A stretch of 64,000 bases of DNA from Isoptericola halotolerans (GCF_003003075.1 NZ_PVTX01000009.1:62001-126000), one strand, 5' to 3'. Positions 11,741 to 20,827 are shown, counted from the first letter of the stretch. Numbers and translations are program-made. Notes: generated by a model not told the origin, from the letters alone.

Positions 11741-13889
11741 CCCGCAGCAGGACCGCGCGGTCGGGAAACAGCACCGGCATCGCCAGGCCCACCTCGCCCA
11801 GGACGCGACCCGGCAGCTCCGCTCCCCCGGCCTCGACCCAGGGCAGCGGCACGCCCCACCGGGCGGCGATGCCGTCGAGCTCGCGCACCGGGCCGTCGAG
11901 CGCCACGCGGTACGTCCGGTCCGCGCTCAGACCCGGCAGCCGTACCGGCGGTGGCGGCCAGGTGTCCGACGACGCCGTGCACACCCAGGCGTACAGGGCC
12001 TCGGAACCGTCGTGCGCGACGACGCCGTGCAGGTCGTAGGCCGGGTCCGGGACGTCCGCGTGCACCACGCGGCCGGAGTGCAGCAGCGCGCGCCGCTCCT
12101 GGAAGAGCGCCACCCACTCGGCCAGCCGCCGCCGCTCGGCCGCATCGGCCTCGGTGACGTCCCACTCGATGCCGAAGTGCCCGAACAGCGCGACGGCGCA
12201 CCGGAAGTCCAGGGGCAGCGCCCGGTCCGACGTCGGCGCCACGGGGGCGGAGACGTGCGCACCGAGCAGCTCGTACGGCACCAGCAGGGAGGTCCAGCGC
12301 TGGATCGCGGTGCGCTCGTGGGCGTCGGTGGAGTCCGACGCCCACACCCGGTCGGTGTGCTGCAGGATGCCGAGGTCGACGCGCGCGCCGCCCGAGGCGC
12401 ACGTCTCGATCTCCAGCCCGGGGTGCCGCGCGCGCAGCGTGTCCATCAGCCGCAGGACGGCGTGCGTCTGGGCGTGGACGGCACCGCGGCCCGACGGCGG
12501 CAGCCCGGCCTCGCCGACCTCCCGGTTGTGGTCCCACTTGAGGCACGCGATCGGGTACTCGGCGAGCAGGGCGTCGAGCCGGCCGAGCACGTGGTCGAAC
12601 GCTCCCGGGTCGGCGAGGTCGAGGACCTGCTGGTTCCGGGCCGCGCCGGGCAGGCGCCCGCCCGCCCCGGTGAGCACCCACTCGGGGTGGGCGCGGGCGA
12701 GGTCGGAGTCGGGGTTGACCATCTCCGGCTCCACCCAGAGGCCGACGTCCATGCCCAGTGCGCGCACGTGGTCCACCAGCGGCCACAGCCCGTCGGGGTA
12801 GACGTCGCGCGCCACCGTCCAGTCGCCCAGCCCGGTGGAGTCGTCGCGCCGCGCGCCGAACCAGCCGTCGTCGAGGACGAACCGTTCCGCGCCCACCTCG
12901 GCGGCGGCGTCCGCGAGCGCCGTCAGCCGGTCGAGGGAGTGGTCGAACGTGACCGCCTCCCACGTGTTGACGACCACGGGGCGAGGGCTGCGGGGATGCT
13001 CGGGCCGGGCGCGCAGCCAGTCGTGCACCCGCGCGCCGGCGTCGTCGAGCCCCACCCCGTAGGTGGCGTACGTCCACGGCGAGACATAGCTCTCGTCGGG
13101 TCCGAGCCGGACCTCACCGGGCTCGAGCAGCTCGCCGGCGGCCAGCAGGGACACGCCGTGGTGGCTCCGCTCGGCGAGCATCCGCTGGTTGCCGGACCAG
13201 CCAGGGTGCACGCCCCAGACCTCACCGGACCGGGCGCCGAACCCCGGTTCGCCGGCGCAGAGGAGGAACCCGCTGTCGAACCCGGGCCGCCCCCGGTGCC
13301 CGCTGCGCTCGTGCGTGCCGTGCGGGAACGGCTGCCGCTGCGGGGCCCGCTCGCGGAGCTGGTGACCGGTGAAGTCGAGGAGCTCGGTGGCCCGGGCGGG
13401 CACGGGCAGCGCGGGCAGCACGCCGGCCAGATCGTACACGTCGCCGGCGCGGGAGGTGATGGCCGCCCGTAGCCGGAGGAGTCCGGTGTGCGCCTGCTCG
13501 ATCTCCAGGCGCAGGTCGAGCCCGGCCGCGTCGTCGGTGGCGTGGACGGTCAGGCCCGACGCCCACGGTGCGGGGCGCTCGTCGCGCTCGACCGCCGTGA
13601 CGGCGAACCGGGTCGACGGCGCGGCCCCGGCCCGGTGCCCGGTCACCCCGCGCACGCCCGGCCACCCGGTCGAGGCCTCCGGCAGCACGGACACGGGCAT
13701 CGGCCCGTCGACGGGGTACCCGAACGGCTGCGGCGCGACGCCGAGGGCGAGCGCGCGCAGCTCGGCGTCGGTGAGCTCGCCGAGGTCGGTCCCCCAGTGC
13801 ACGACCACCGGCAGGCGGCCGTCGGCCACGTCGAGCACGAGGCTGACGCCGCCGGCACGCAGGTGGTGCAGGCCGGTGCGGCCGCTCAT
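11724..13889 (-). CDS. GH36 alpha-galactosidase
   Basis: Removes terminal alpha-galactose, here probably the alpha-1,6-galactose branches of galactomanno-oligosaccharides. The 721-residue protein has the family N-terminal beta-supersandwich (LRLRAAITSRAGD, FPHGTHERSGHRGRPGFDSG), then a barrel with FVLDDGWFGARRDD, GLWVEPEMVNPDSDL, the nucleophile Asp453 in CLKWDHNRE and acid/base Asp522 in ASDSTDAHER. ETCASGGARVDLGIL is also typical of GH36. There is no signal peptide, so it is intracellular and must act on imported oligosaccharides. ATG at 13889 overlaps the upstream GH113-like stop (ATGA). It is the last gene of the minus-strand sugar operon and ends inside the 3' end of mak. Confidence 0.94.
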   Translation of the reverse strand: MSGRTGLHHLRAGGVSLVLDVADGRLPVVVHWGTDLGELTDAELRALALGVAPQPFGYPVDGPMPVSVLPEASTGWPGVRGVTGHRAGAAPSTRFAVTAVERDERPAPWASGLTVHATDDAAGLDLRLEIEQAHTGLLRLRAAITSRAGDVYDLAGVLPALPVPARATELLDFTGHQLRERAPQRQPFPHGTHERSGHRGRPGFDSGFLLCAGEPGFGARSGEVWGVHPGWSGNQRMLAERSHHGVSLLAAGELLEPGEVRLGPDESYVSPWTYATYGVGLDDAGARVHDWLRARPEHPRSPRPVVVNTWEAVTFDHSLDRLTALADAAAEVGAERFVLDDGWFGARRDDSTGLGDWTVARDVYPDGLWPLVDHVRALGMDVGLWVEPEMVNPDSDLARAHPEWVLTGAGGRLPGAARNQQVLDLADPGAFDHVLGRLDALLAEYPIACLKWDHNREVGEAGLPPSGRGAVHAQTHAVLRLMDTLRARHPGLEIETCASGGARVDLGILQHTDRVWASDSTDAHERTAIQRWTSLLVPYELLGAHVSAPVAPTSDRALPLDFRCAVALFGHFGIEWDVTEADAAERRRLAEWVALFQERRALLHSGRVVHADVPDPAYDLHGVVAHDGSEALYAWVCTASSDTWPPPPVRLPGLSADRTYRVALDGPVRELDGIAARWGVPLPWVEAGGAELPGRVLGEVGLAMPVLFPDRAVLLRVTPAG

Positions 13890-14905
13890 GCGCTCGTGCC
13901 TCCCCCGCCGAGCCGGCGGTACGTCGCCGCGATCACGTCGGCAGCCGGCTTGCCGTAGGGGCAGTAGTCGTCGTCCGTCGCCGCATCCTGCGGCGCGTAG
14001 AGTCCGGCGGGCCAGTCCCACAGCACCCAGCCCTGCACCCAGGGCCGCGCGGCCGTGGCGGCGAGCATGTCGGCGTACCAGCGCTCCTGCTCGGCGGGGT
14101 CCGGCGCGCCGGCGAGGGTCCAGTCGTTGGGCAGCGCCGCCGAGCCGGACCGGCTGGGGCAGCCGGTCTCCATGAAGAAGAACGGCTTGCCCTCCCGGGC
14201 GACGACCTCCTCGATGCGGTCGAGCTGCGCCTCCCACTGCCCCAGCGGGTAGTAGCCGGACGCGCTCATCACGTCGACGGCGTCCCACCAGGTCAGCCGG
14301 TCCTCCTGGTACTTGTCGCAGTTGTAGGTGATCAACCCGTCGTAGACCTCGCGCACGGCCGCGACGACGGCCCGCCAGTGGTCGGCGTGGGCGTCGGCGC
14401 GGACCATCTCGCAGCCCACGCAGAACATCTCCGCACCCTCGGCGGCCGCGATCCTGGCGTGGTGCACCACGAACTCCGTGTACGCGGCGAACCACTGCGA
14501 CCACGTCGGTTCGTGCGGCACGTCCGGCTCGAGGAACCCGATGTGGGCGCGCCACGTGCCGTCGGCCACGTTGACCACCGGCTTGAGGCACACGCGCTGC
14601 CCGCGCGCCTTCGCCGCGCGCACCGCCCAGCGCACCTCGTCGTCCGTGAGCGCCGGGGCGTCCCGGAACGGGATCTCGGTGGACTGCGCGGTGGCCTGCT
14701 CGGCGGCGTACGTCACCGCCGTCCAGGTGGTGGCCAGCGACTCGACCATCGCGTCCATCGACCGCTCGGCCTCCGGCGTGGCCCACGTGCCACGGACCCC
14801 GGTCCAGCCCCACGTCATCCCGAGCACGGGGCCGCCGGGCAGCGGCACCACGGGTGCCCGGCCGGTCACCGGCGCGGTCACCGGGCCGGTCGTCGGCCCG
14901 GTCAT
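13886..14905 (-). CDS. GH113-like intracellular beta-mannanase/mannosidase
   Basis: A 339-residue TIM-barrel glycosidase resembling GH113 beta-1,4-mannanases. Candidate acid/base is Glu166 in MFCVGCEMVRADAHADHW and candidate nucleophile Glu246 in [14 protein letters not shown]. The 80-residue spacing equals that of the Alicyclobacillus GH113 enzyme as I recall it (151/231). WVQGWVLWDWPAG near the end fits the last barrel strands. The first 25 residues are a low-complexity TGP/VT repeat, not a signal peptide, so the enzyme is cytoplasmic. It sits between GH2 beta-mannosidase and GH36 alpha-galactosidase, overlapping both by ATGA junctions, which supports action on manno-oligosaccharides. Related proteins are often labelled 1,4-beta-xylanase, so the substrate is inferred. 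Confidence 0.75.
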   Translation of the reverse strand: MTGPTTGPVTAPVTGRAPVVPLPGGPVLGMTWGWTGVRGTWATPEAERSMDAMVESLATTWTAVTYAAEQATAQSTEIPFRDAPALTDDEVRWAVRAAKARGQRVCLKPVVNVADGTWRAHIGFLEPDVPHEPTWSQWFAAYTEFVVHHARIAAAEGAEMFCVGCEMVRADAHADHWRAVVAAVREVYDGLITYNCDKYQEDRLTWWDAVDVMSASGYYPLGQWEAQLDRIEEVVAREGKPFFFMETGCPSRSGSAALPNDWTLAGAPDPAEQERWYADMLAATAARPWVQGWVLWDWPAGLYAPQDAATDDDYCPYGKPAADVIAATYRRLGGGGTSA

Positions 14906-17469
14906 CGGCCCGCCACCACGAGCTGGTTGAGCGAGCGCAGGACGGTCGGGGCCACCATCGCCTCGGCGTCGAGCGTGACGCCGTCGGGCACCGTGACGTG
15001 CAGGGCGACCTCCTCGCCGGGCAGCAGCGTGACCAGCTGGTCGTCCACGCGCGCGTCCGGGTGGAGCTTGTCGGCGAGCAGCGTCAGGTCCCGCACCAGG
15101 TTCTGCGCCCGCACCCGGAGCCGGTACCCGTCACCGGTGGGTTCCACCGTGGTCTCGAGCACGGGGGTGGCGAGCGCCGAGTCGCGCGGCTCGGCGAAGA
15201 ACCACAGCCCGCGCACGTCGCCCAGGTGGGCGCGGACGAGCTCGCCGCCCGCCTCGCCCGCTCCGGCGACGTCGTCGGGCAGCGGCAGCGTGTGCGCGGA
15301 ACGCGGCGCCACGTCCACGCGCTCGCAGGTCTTGGCGAGCTCCGTGCCGGCGTCGTCGAGACGCTGCACGACGACGTCGCCCGTCCAGCGCTCGTCGCTG
15401 TCGTTGACGAGCACCGCGGCGAGGCCGTCGCGACCGTGCGTCCGGCGAGGCTGCACGGTGACGAGGCGGTCGGCGTGCGCGTGCCGCAGCGCGAACAGCA
15501 GGGGCTTCGGGCGCTCGTCGCCGTCCACCGCCGCCCAGGAGGTCACCGGCCAGCAGTCGTTGAGCTGCCACACCACCGAGCCCGTGCAGCGCGGCGCCCA
15601 GGAGCGCAGGTGCTCCACGGCGACCTGCACCGCCGTGGCCTGGTTCCACGACATCGCCCAGTGCCAGTCCTCCATGTCGTCCGGCAGCGCGAGGTGCGGC
15701 ACGAGCCCGAGGCTGAGCTTCTTGTTGCCCTCCATCGCCTTCTGGTGCACCTGCATGCCGGGTGACTCGGGGGTCAGCGGGTCGTCGCTGACGGCGCGGG
15801 TGAGCGTCGCCCACGTCGGCGGCCCCTGCCAGCCGAACTCCGCCATGAACCGCGGGACGTCGTCGCGGTAGCGGGTCCAGTCCAGCCGGTTCCACACCTC
15901 CCAGGAGTGCATGGAGCCGTGGTCGGGGTCGTTCGGGTGCACGGCCGGGTCCTCGGACCACGGCGACGACGGCGTGTAGGGCCGCGTGCCGTCGACCTCG
16001 GCCACGACGGCCGGCAGCAGCTCGGAGTAGTAGCCCCATCCCCACGACCTCCCCTCCAGGAGGGGCTCCCAGCCCCACTCCTGCACGCCCCAGACGTTCT
16101 CGTTGGAGCCGTTCCACAGCACCAGCGAGGGGTGCGGCGTCAACCGGGCGACGTTCTCGCGGGCCTCCGCCTCCACCTCGGAGCGCAGCGGCTCGTCCTC
16201 GCTGTAGGCGGCGCAGGCGAAGGCGAAGTCCTGCCAGGTGAGGATGCCGCGCTCGTCGCACAGCTCGTAGAAGTCGTCCGCCTCGTAGGTGCCACCGCCC
16301 CACACGCGCAGCAGGTTGATGCCCGCGTGCTCGGCCTGGTCGAGCCGGCGGGCGTACCGCGCCCGGTCCACGCGGTGCACGAACGCGTCGTCCGGGATCC
16401 AGTTGGCACCCTTGACCCACACCGGGCGGTCGTTGACCACCAGCGTGAACGAGGTGCCGTCGTCGTCCGGGACCTGGTCCAGCCGGGTCGAGCGGAAGCC
16501 GGTACGGCCCCGCCACGTGTCGACGACCGCGCCGCCGACGGCGAGGCCCACCTCGACGTCGTACAGCGGCTGGGCGCCGTGCCCGCGTGGCCACCAACGG
16601 TCGACGTCGGGCACCTCGAGGCGGACGACGGCGGTCCCCCCGCTCGCGGGGACGGCGGCGGTACCCGTCAGGTCGACCTGGCGACCGGCGAGCCGGACCG
16701 ACACGTCGGCGGTCCCGCCCACCCCACCGGGCGCCGCCGCCACGTCCGCGCGGACCTCCAGGTGCCCGCGAGCGCCGTCGTCCGGCGTCCGCGGACCGGT
16801 CCCCCGGCCGGTCTCCGCGGTGCCCGACGACGCTGTCGCGAGCACGCGGACCGCGCCGAGGCGAGCGGCGCGCCACGACTCGAGGCGCACCGGGCGCCAG
16901 ATGCCCACGGTGGCGACGTCGATCCCCCAGTCCCAGCCGAAGTTGGACGCCATCTTGCGCATCGCGTTGAACGGGTGGTGGTTGACCTGGGGCCGCTGGC
17001 CGAGCGCGAGGCTCTGGGCGTCGGCGTACGGCACCGGGGCGGTGAACCGCACCACGAGCTCGTTGTCGCCGTCGGTCAGCAGCTCCGTGACGTCGAACCG
17101 GTAGGAGCGGTGCTGGTTCGCGGTGCGGGCGACCTCGGTGCCGTTGAGCAGCACGGTCGCGACGGTGTCCAGGCCGTCGAACGCCAGCTCGTGGCGGGCG
17201 TCGTCCGGACCGGCGGCGTGCGTGAACGTCGTCGTGTACTCCCAGTCGCACCGGCCGATCCAGCCGAGCAGGCGCTCGTGGTCGTCGAGGTACGGGTCGG
17301 GGATCAGCCCGGCGGCCAGGAGGTCGGTGTGGATGCAGCCCGGCACGGTGGCCGCGACCCCCGGGCCGGCGAGGTGCTCGGCCAGGTGCTCGGGGACGCG
17401 GGGGCTCGTGCTCCGGGCGGTCCACCCGGTGTGGAGCGGTGCGGTGCGGCGGGGGGAAGGGGGGGTCAC
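14902..17469 (-). CDS. GH2 beta-mannosidase
   Basis: Exo-acting beta-mannosidase releasing mannose from the non-reducing end of manno-oligosaccharides. The 855-residue protein has the GH2 sugar-binding domain (VPGCIHTDLLAAGLIPDPYL, then FDGLDTVATVLLNG), the immunoglobulin-like domain, and the barrel with VKGANWIPDDAFVHR and NLLRVWGGGTYEADDFYELC. Acid/base is Glu457 in VLWNGSNENVWG and nucleophile Glu544 in FMAEFGWQG, motifs that distinguish beta-mannosidases from beta-galactosidases in GH2. No signal peptide. The GTG start at 17469 overlaps the permease stop (GTGA), and its stop overlaps the next ATG, so translation is coupled through the operon. Confidence 0.93.
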   Translation of the reverse strand: MTPPSPRRTAPLHTGWTARSTSPRVPEHLAEHLAGPGVAATVPGCIHTDLLAAGLIPDPYLDDHERLLGWIGRCDWEYTTTFTHAAGPDDARHELAFDGLDTVATVLLNGTEVARTANQHRSYRFDVTELLTDGDNELVVRFTAPVPYADAQSLALGQRPQVNHHPFNAMRKMASNFGWDWGIDVATVGIWRPVRLESWRAARLGAVRVLATASSGTAETGRGTGPRTPDDGARGHLEVRADVAAAPGGVGGTADVSVRLAGRQVDLTGTAAVPASGGTAVVRLEVPDVDRWWPRGHGAQPLYDVEVGLAVGGAVVDTWRGRTGFRSTRLDQVPDDDGTSFTLVVNDRPVWVKGANWIPDDAFVHRVDRARYARRLDQAEHAGINLLRVWGGGTYEADDFYELCDERGILTWQDFAFACAAYSEDEPLRSEVEAEARENVARLTPHPSLVLWNGSNENVWGVQEWGWEPLLEGRSWGWGYYSELLPAVVAEVDGTRPYTPSSPWSEDPAVHPNDPDHGSMHSWEVWNRLDWTRYRDDVPRFMAEFGWQGPPTWATLTRAVSDDPLTPESPGMQVHQKAMEGNKKLSLGLVPHLALPDDMEDWHWAMSWNQATAVQVAVEHLRSWAPRCTGSVVWQLNDCWPVTSWAAVDGDERPKPLLFALRHAHADRLVTVQPRRTHGRDGLAAVLVNDSDERWTGDVVVQRLDDAGTELAKTCERVDVAPRSAHTLPLPDDVAGAGEAGGELVRAHLGDVRGLWFFAEPRDSALATPVLETTVEPTGDGYRLRVRAQNLVRDLTLLADKLHPDARVDDQLVTLLPGEEVALHVTVPDGVTLDAEAMVAPTVLRSLNQLVVAGR

Positions 17470-18377
17470 TTGGTGGCTCCGGAGGTCAGTCCGCTGTAGA
17501 TCTGCCGCTGCAGCAGGAGGAACGCGACGAGGGTCGGGACGATCACGAGCACGGCGCCGGCGGAGATGATCTCCCACTGGGCGCCGAACGGGCCCATGAA
17601 CCGGAACAGCGAGGTCGAGACGACGCCGAGGTCGCGCGAGGGCATGTAGAGGAACGGGATGTAGTACTCGTTGTAGATCGCGATGCCCTTGACGATGACG
17701 ACGGTCGCGATCGCCGGTCGCAGCAGCGGGAAGATGATCCGTGCGTAGATGGTCAGGCGGTTCGCGCCGTCGAGCATCGCGGCCTCGTCCAGCGACCGCG
17801 AGATGCCCCGCATGAACTGCAGGAAGATGTAGATCGAGATGATGTCGGTCCCCGTGAACAGCACGATCGCGGCCCACCGGGTGTTGAACAGCCCCAGGCC
17901 GTTGACCACCTGGAACGTGGCGACCTGCGTGGTGACCGCCGGCACGAGCGTGGCGAGCAGGAACGCGCCCATGACCAGGCGCCGTCCACGGAAGTCGAAG
18001 CGGTCGACGGCGTAGGCCGTCATCGTGCCGATGACGATGGTGCCGACGAGCGCCACCACGAGGATGATCGAGGTGTTGACGAACCCCTGCACCATGCCGC
18101 CCTGGGTGAAGGCCGTGACGAAGTTGTCGAGGTTCGTCCAGGTCGTCGGCGGGGTGAGGGGGTCGGTGGTCGCGAACTCCTCCTTGGTCTTGAAGGCCGC
18201 CATGAAGACGGTCACCAGCGGGATGATCGCGGCGGCGCAGGCCACGACCAGGCTGGCGTACTTCGCGGTGGTGGCCACGGGCCCGAGGAGCGGGTGCAGC
18301 GCACGCACGCCGTGCCGCAGCCGCAGCACCGTCCGTTCGACGGGACCCGTCCGCCCGGGAAGCGTCGTCGTGCTCAT
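17466..18377 (-). CDS. CUT1 sugar ABC transporter permease, MalG-like
   Basis: Second integral membrane subunit of the oligosaccharide importer. The 303-residue protein has about six hydrophobic helices, beginning with YASLVVACAAAIIPLVTVFM after a 40-residue cytoplasmic N-terminus. The EAA loop that docks to the ATPase is SLDEAAMLDGANRLTIYARI. The C-terminus (LLQRQIYSGLTSGATK) is typical of MalG relatives. ATG at 18377 overlaps the stop of the first permease (ATGA), and its stop overlaps the beta-mannosidase GTG. No ATPase gene is present in the locus, so a shared MsiK-type ATPase is likely. Confidence 0.92.
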   Translation of the reverse strand: MSTTTLPGRTGPVERTVLRLRHGVRALHPLLGPVATTAKYASLVVACAAAIIPLVTVFMAAFKTKEEFATTDPLTPPTTWTNLDNFVTAFTQGGMVQGFVNTSIILVVALVGTIVIGTMTAYAVDRFDFRGRRLVMGAFLLATLVPAVTTQVATFQVVNGLGLFNTRWAAIVLFTGTDIISIYIFLQFMRGISRSLDEAAMLDGANRLTIYARIIFPLLRPAIATVVIVKGIAIYNEYYIPFLYMPSRDLGVVSTSLFRFMGPFGAQWEIISAGAVLVIVPTLVAFLLLQRQIYSGLTSGATK

Positions 18378-19321
18378 GTCAGGTCCACCTTCTCGTCGGG
18401 GAAGATCCGGCGCTGGATCCAGGTGATGAGCAGCACGATGAGCAGCAGCACCACGGCCATCGCCGACGCGAGACCGAACTTCTTGAACTCGAAGGCCTGC
18501 TGGACGGTCTGGATGACGAACGTCGTGGTGCCGTTGGCCCCACCGGTCATGATCCAGGGGATCTCGAACACGGCCAGCGACCCGGAGATCGCCAGGATCG
18601 TGGTCAGGCCGATCACCTGCTTGATCCCCGGCGCGATGATGTAGCGGAACTTCTGCCAGCTCGTGGCGCCGTCGAGGTCCGCCGCCTCGTAGAGCTCGTG
18701 CGGGATCGACTGGATCGCCCCGAGGAACAGCACGAAGTTGAGGCCCATGTAGCGCCACACGCTGGTCGAGGCCAACGAGACGTTCGCCAGGTCGGGGTTC
18801 CCCAGCCACTGGGGAGGCTCGGCGACCCCGACGAGGGCGAGCAGGGCGTCCAGGGTGCCGCCCGGGCGCAGGAAGAACAGGAACACCAGGCCGATCGCGA
18901 CCCCGTTGATCAGGTAGGGGAAGAAGATGATCCCCTTGAAGAAGTTCCGTGCCCGGGTGCGGAAGCTGAGGATCGTCGCGAAGTACAGCGCGAGCCCGAG
19001 CTGCAGGAAGGCGCCCGCCAGGTAGTACAGGCTCACGAGGAAGACGCTGAACATGTCCGGGTCCGTGAAGATCCGCTGGTAGTTCTCCAGCCCGACGGGT
19101 TCCTTGACGGGCGCCATCCCGTTCCAGCTCGTGAAGCTGTACCAGACCATGTTGGCCACGGGGACGTACGTGAACAGCACCAGCAGGCCGAGGGGTGCCG
19201 CGAGGAAGAGCCACGGCGTGACCCTCCAGCCGCGGCCCGGCCCGCGCCGTCGTGGCGCCGGGGGCGGGGTGGCCGTGGTGCGGACTGCCGCCCCACGGAC
19301 CGGGGACGAGACCGTCGACAT
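18374..19321 (-). CDS. CUT1 sugar ABC transporter permease, MalF-like
   Basis: First membrane subunit of the importer, 315 residues. It has a Pro/Arg-rich cytoplasmic N-terminus followed by the first helix (WLFLAAPLGLLVLFTYVPV) and MVWYSFTSWNG, the typical opening of this family. The EAA motif is ELYEAADLDGATSWQKFRYI, and WIMTGGANGTTTFVIQT is a conserved periplasmic-side segment. It begins 64 bp after the binding-protein gene, with a strong 17-bp hairpin in that gap, so it is probably expressed at a lower level than the binding protein. The stop overlaps the second permease start. Confidence 0.93.
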   Translation of the reverse strand: MSTVSSPVRGAAVRTTATPPPAPRRRGPGRGWRVTPWLFLAAPLGLLVLFTYVPVANMVWYSFTSWNGMAPVKEPVGLENYQRIFTDPDMFSVFLVSLYYLAGAFLQLGLALYFATILSFRTRARNFFKGIIFFPYLINGVAIGLVFLFFLRPGGTLDALLALVGVAEPPQWLGNPDLANVSLASTSVWRYMGLNFVLFLGAIQSIPHELYEAADLDGATSWQKFRYIIAPGIKQVIGLTTILAISGSLAVFEIPWIMTGGANGTTTFVIQTVQQAFEFKKFGLASAMAVVLLLIVLLITWIQRRIFPDEKVDLT

Positions 19322-19343
19322 GGCGGTCCTCCTCTCGCTGGGG

Positions 19344-19378
19344 CCCCGGTGCGGCGGAGGTCCTCCGCCGCACCGGGG
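19344..19378 (-). terminator. intercistronic 17-bp hairpin after binding-protein gene
   Basis: Bases 19344-19360 pair perfectly with 19362-19378 around a single central T; real folding would open the apex a little. It lies 7 bp past the binding-protein stop and 22 bp before the MalF-like start. There is no T-run. It could be a partial terminator or an mRNA-protecting structure of the type known between malE and malF, making binding protein in excess over permease. This role is inferred. Confidence 0.7.
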
Positions 19379-19385
19379 AGCTCGG

Positions 19386-20699
19386 TCACTCGCCGACGGC
19401 GGCGCGGGCGTCGGCCCAGCGCTGGTTCAGCTCGGCGAAGAAGGACTCCTTGTCGCCGTCCGCGGCACCGCGGGCGACGTCGACGAGCTCCTGGCGGTAG
19501 ATGTTCCCGTACAGGTCGATCTCGGCGGTGTTGACGACCTCGGACTCGTAGGCCTCCTGACCCGCAGGGGCCGGCGTCATCTCCACGTACTCCACGCCGG
19601 CGGCGTCGAAGTCACCGAGCGTCTCGGGCGCCGGGCCGTCGACGAGCGGGGAGATCCCGCCCTCGTCGTAGGCGTAGCCGGACTCCTCGGCGAACCACTC
19701 GATCCAGGCGCGGGCGGCGGCCTTGTGCTCGGAGTTGACGTTGATCGCGTTCTTGTAGTCGCCCGCCACCTGGGCGTGGAAGGTGCCGTCCACCTGGTAC
19801 GGGAACGGCATGTAGCCGATGTCGTCCGCCGAGGCGCCGGCGTCCTCGGCGGCCTGCTGCATCTGGGTGATGGCCCAGGAGCCCAGGAGCATCGTGGCGA
19901 CCTCCCCGGAACCCAGGAGGGTCTTGGACTCCTCCCAATTCGTGGTGGTCGGGTCCTCCTCGCTGAGCCCGTTCGCCACGATGTCGAACAGCAGCCCGTC
20001 GGAGATGCCGTGCCACTCGTCGGCGGCCCAGGGCGTGTCGCTGTGGGCGACGTGCGTGTTCTGGTACTCGGGGTCGCCCATGGCGCCACGGTTGCCGTCC
20101 CACTGGCTCAGCGGCCAGCCGTCGGCGTAGTTCGTGTAGTACGGCACCGCGTCGGTGCTGTCGGCGACGGCCTGCAGGTCGTCGAGGAACTCGTCCGGCG
20201 TGGTCGGCAGGTCGGTGATGCCGGCGGCCTCCCAGACCTTCTTGTTGTAGACCAGGCCCTGGGTGTTGACGGTGATGGAGACGCCGTAGCCCTGTCCGTC
20301 GTAGGCCTTCTCCTCGACCAGGCGGTACTTCTCGCTCAGCTCCTCCACGGTGCCCAGCGGCTCGAAGTAGGTGCCGAGCTGGTCGGGGGTGACGCTGTTG
20401 GGGATGAGCAGGACGTCGCCGTAGTCCGCCGTGTTCATCCGGACGGCGATCTCGCCCTCGTAGTCGGTGAGCGCCTCGAACTCGACGGTGACGTCGGGGT
20501 ACTCGGCCTCGAACCGCTCCTTGTAGTCCATGAAGACGGTGTCGACGATGTCGGTGCGCTGGGTGATGACGGTGATCTCGCCCGACGGCTCGCCGTCGTC
20601 GGCGGACCCGCCCGGGTCGGTGCCGCCACCGCAGGCGGACAGCGCGAGCGCAGCGGCCGCGGTGACGGCCGCGCCGGGGATGAGGTGCCTCGTTGCCAT
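19386..20699 (-). CDS. sugar ABC transporter substrate-binding lipoprotein
   Basis: Extracellular binding protein of a CUT1 importer, 437 residues. It starts with a lipoprotein signal: MATRHL, a hydrophobic Ala-rich core and lipobox LSAC with Cys at about residue 24, then a Gly/Asp/Ser linker. The mature part (EITVITQRTDIVDTVFMDYKERFEAEYPDV) is a family 1 solute-binding fold. Substrate is inferred from the downstream beta-mannosidase, beta-mannanase-like and alpha-galactosidase genes: (galacto)manno-oligosaccharides. ATG at 20699 gives a normal signal peptide; a GTG at 20744 is in frame but would overlap the promoter -10 and precede the signal sequence. A LacI-type operator lies 46 bp upstream of the start. 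Confidence 0.92.
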   Translation of the reverse strand: MATRHLIPGAAVTAAAALALSACGGGTDPGGSADDGEPSGEITVITQRTDIVDTVFMDYKERFEAEYPDVTVEFEALTDYEGEIAVRMNTADYGDVLLIPNSVTPDQLGTYFEPLGTVEELSEKYRLVEEKAYDGQGYGVSITVNTQGLVYNKKVWEAAGITDLPTTPDEFLDDLQAVADSTDAVPYYTNYADGWPLSQWDGNRGAMGDPEYQNTHVAHSDTPWAADEWHGISDGLLFDIVANGLSEEDPTTTNWEESKTLLGSGEVATMLLGSWAITQMQQAAEDAGASADDIGYMPFPYQVDGTFHAQVAGDYKNAINVNSEHKAAARAWIEWFAEESGYAYDEGGISPLVDGPAPETLGDFDAAGVEYVEMTPAPAGQEAYESEVVNTAEIDLYGNIYRQELVDVARGAADGDKESFFAELNQRWADARAAVGE

Positions 20700-20742
20700 G
20701 TCGTGCTCGATTCCGGTCGTCGTTGACGGGGTGACGACGCTC

Positions 20743-20772
20743 ACCTTAAGCGGTTAAGTTGTCGGCGGTCAA
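20743..20772 (-). promoter_or_regulatory. promoter of the galactomannoside operon
   Basis: On the minus strand, TTGACC (20767-20772) and TAAGGT (20743-20748) are separated by 18 bp and resemble sigma-70 -35/-10 elements. Transcription would begin near 20736, about 37 nt before the binding-protein ATG. The LacI-type palindrome at 20745-20758 covers the -10 and part of the spacer, consistent with repression by occlusion. Confidence 0.6.
20745..20758. promoter_or_regulatory. LacI-family operator
   Basis: CTTAAGCGGTTAAG is a 14-bp near-palindrome (12 of 14 positions symmetric) with the AANCGNTT core of LacI-family sites. It is AT-rich against a very GC-rich background. It lies between the LacI regulator gene and the transporter genes and overlaps the predicted -10. 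The likely binder is the 20828-21850 regulator. Confidence 0.7.
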
Positions 20773-20827
20773 CCACCACCGCCGGATCGATGCCTCGTCG
20801 CTTCGCCCCCGTCGGGACGAGCGCCGG

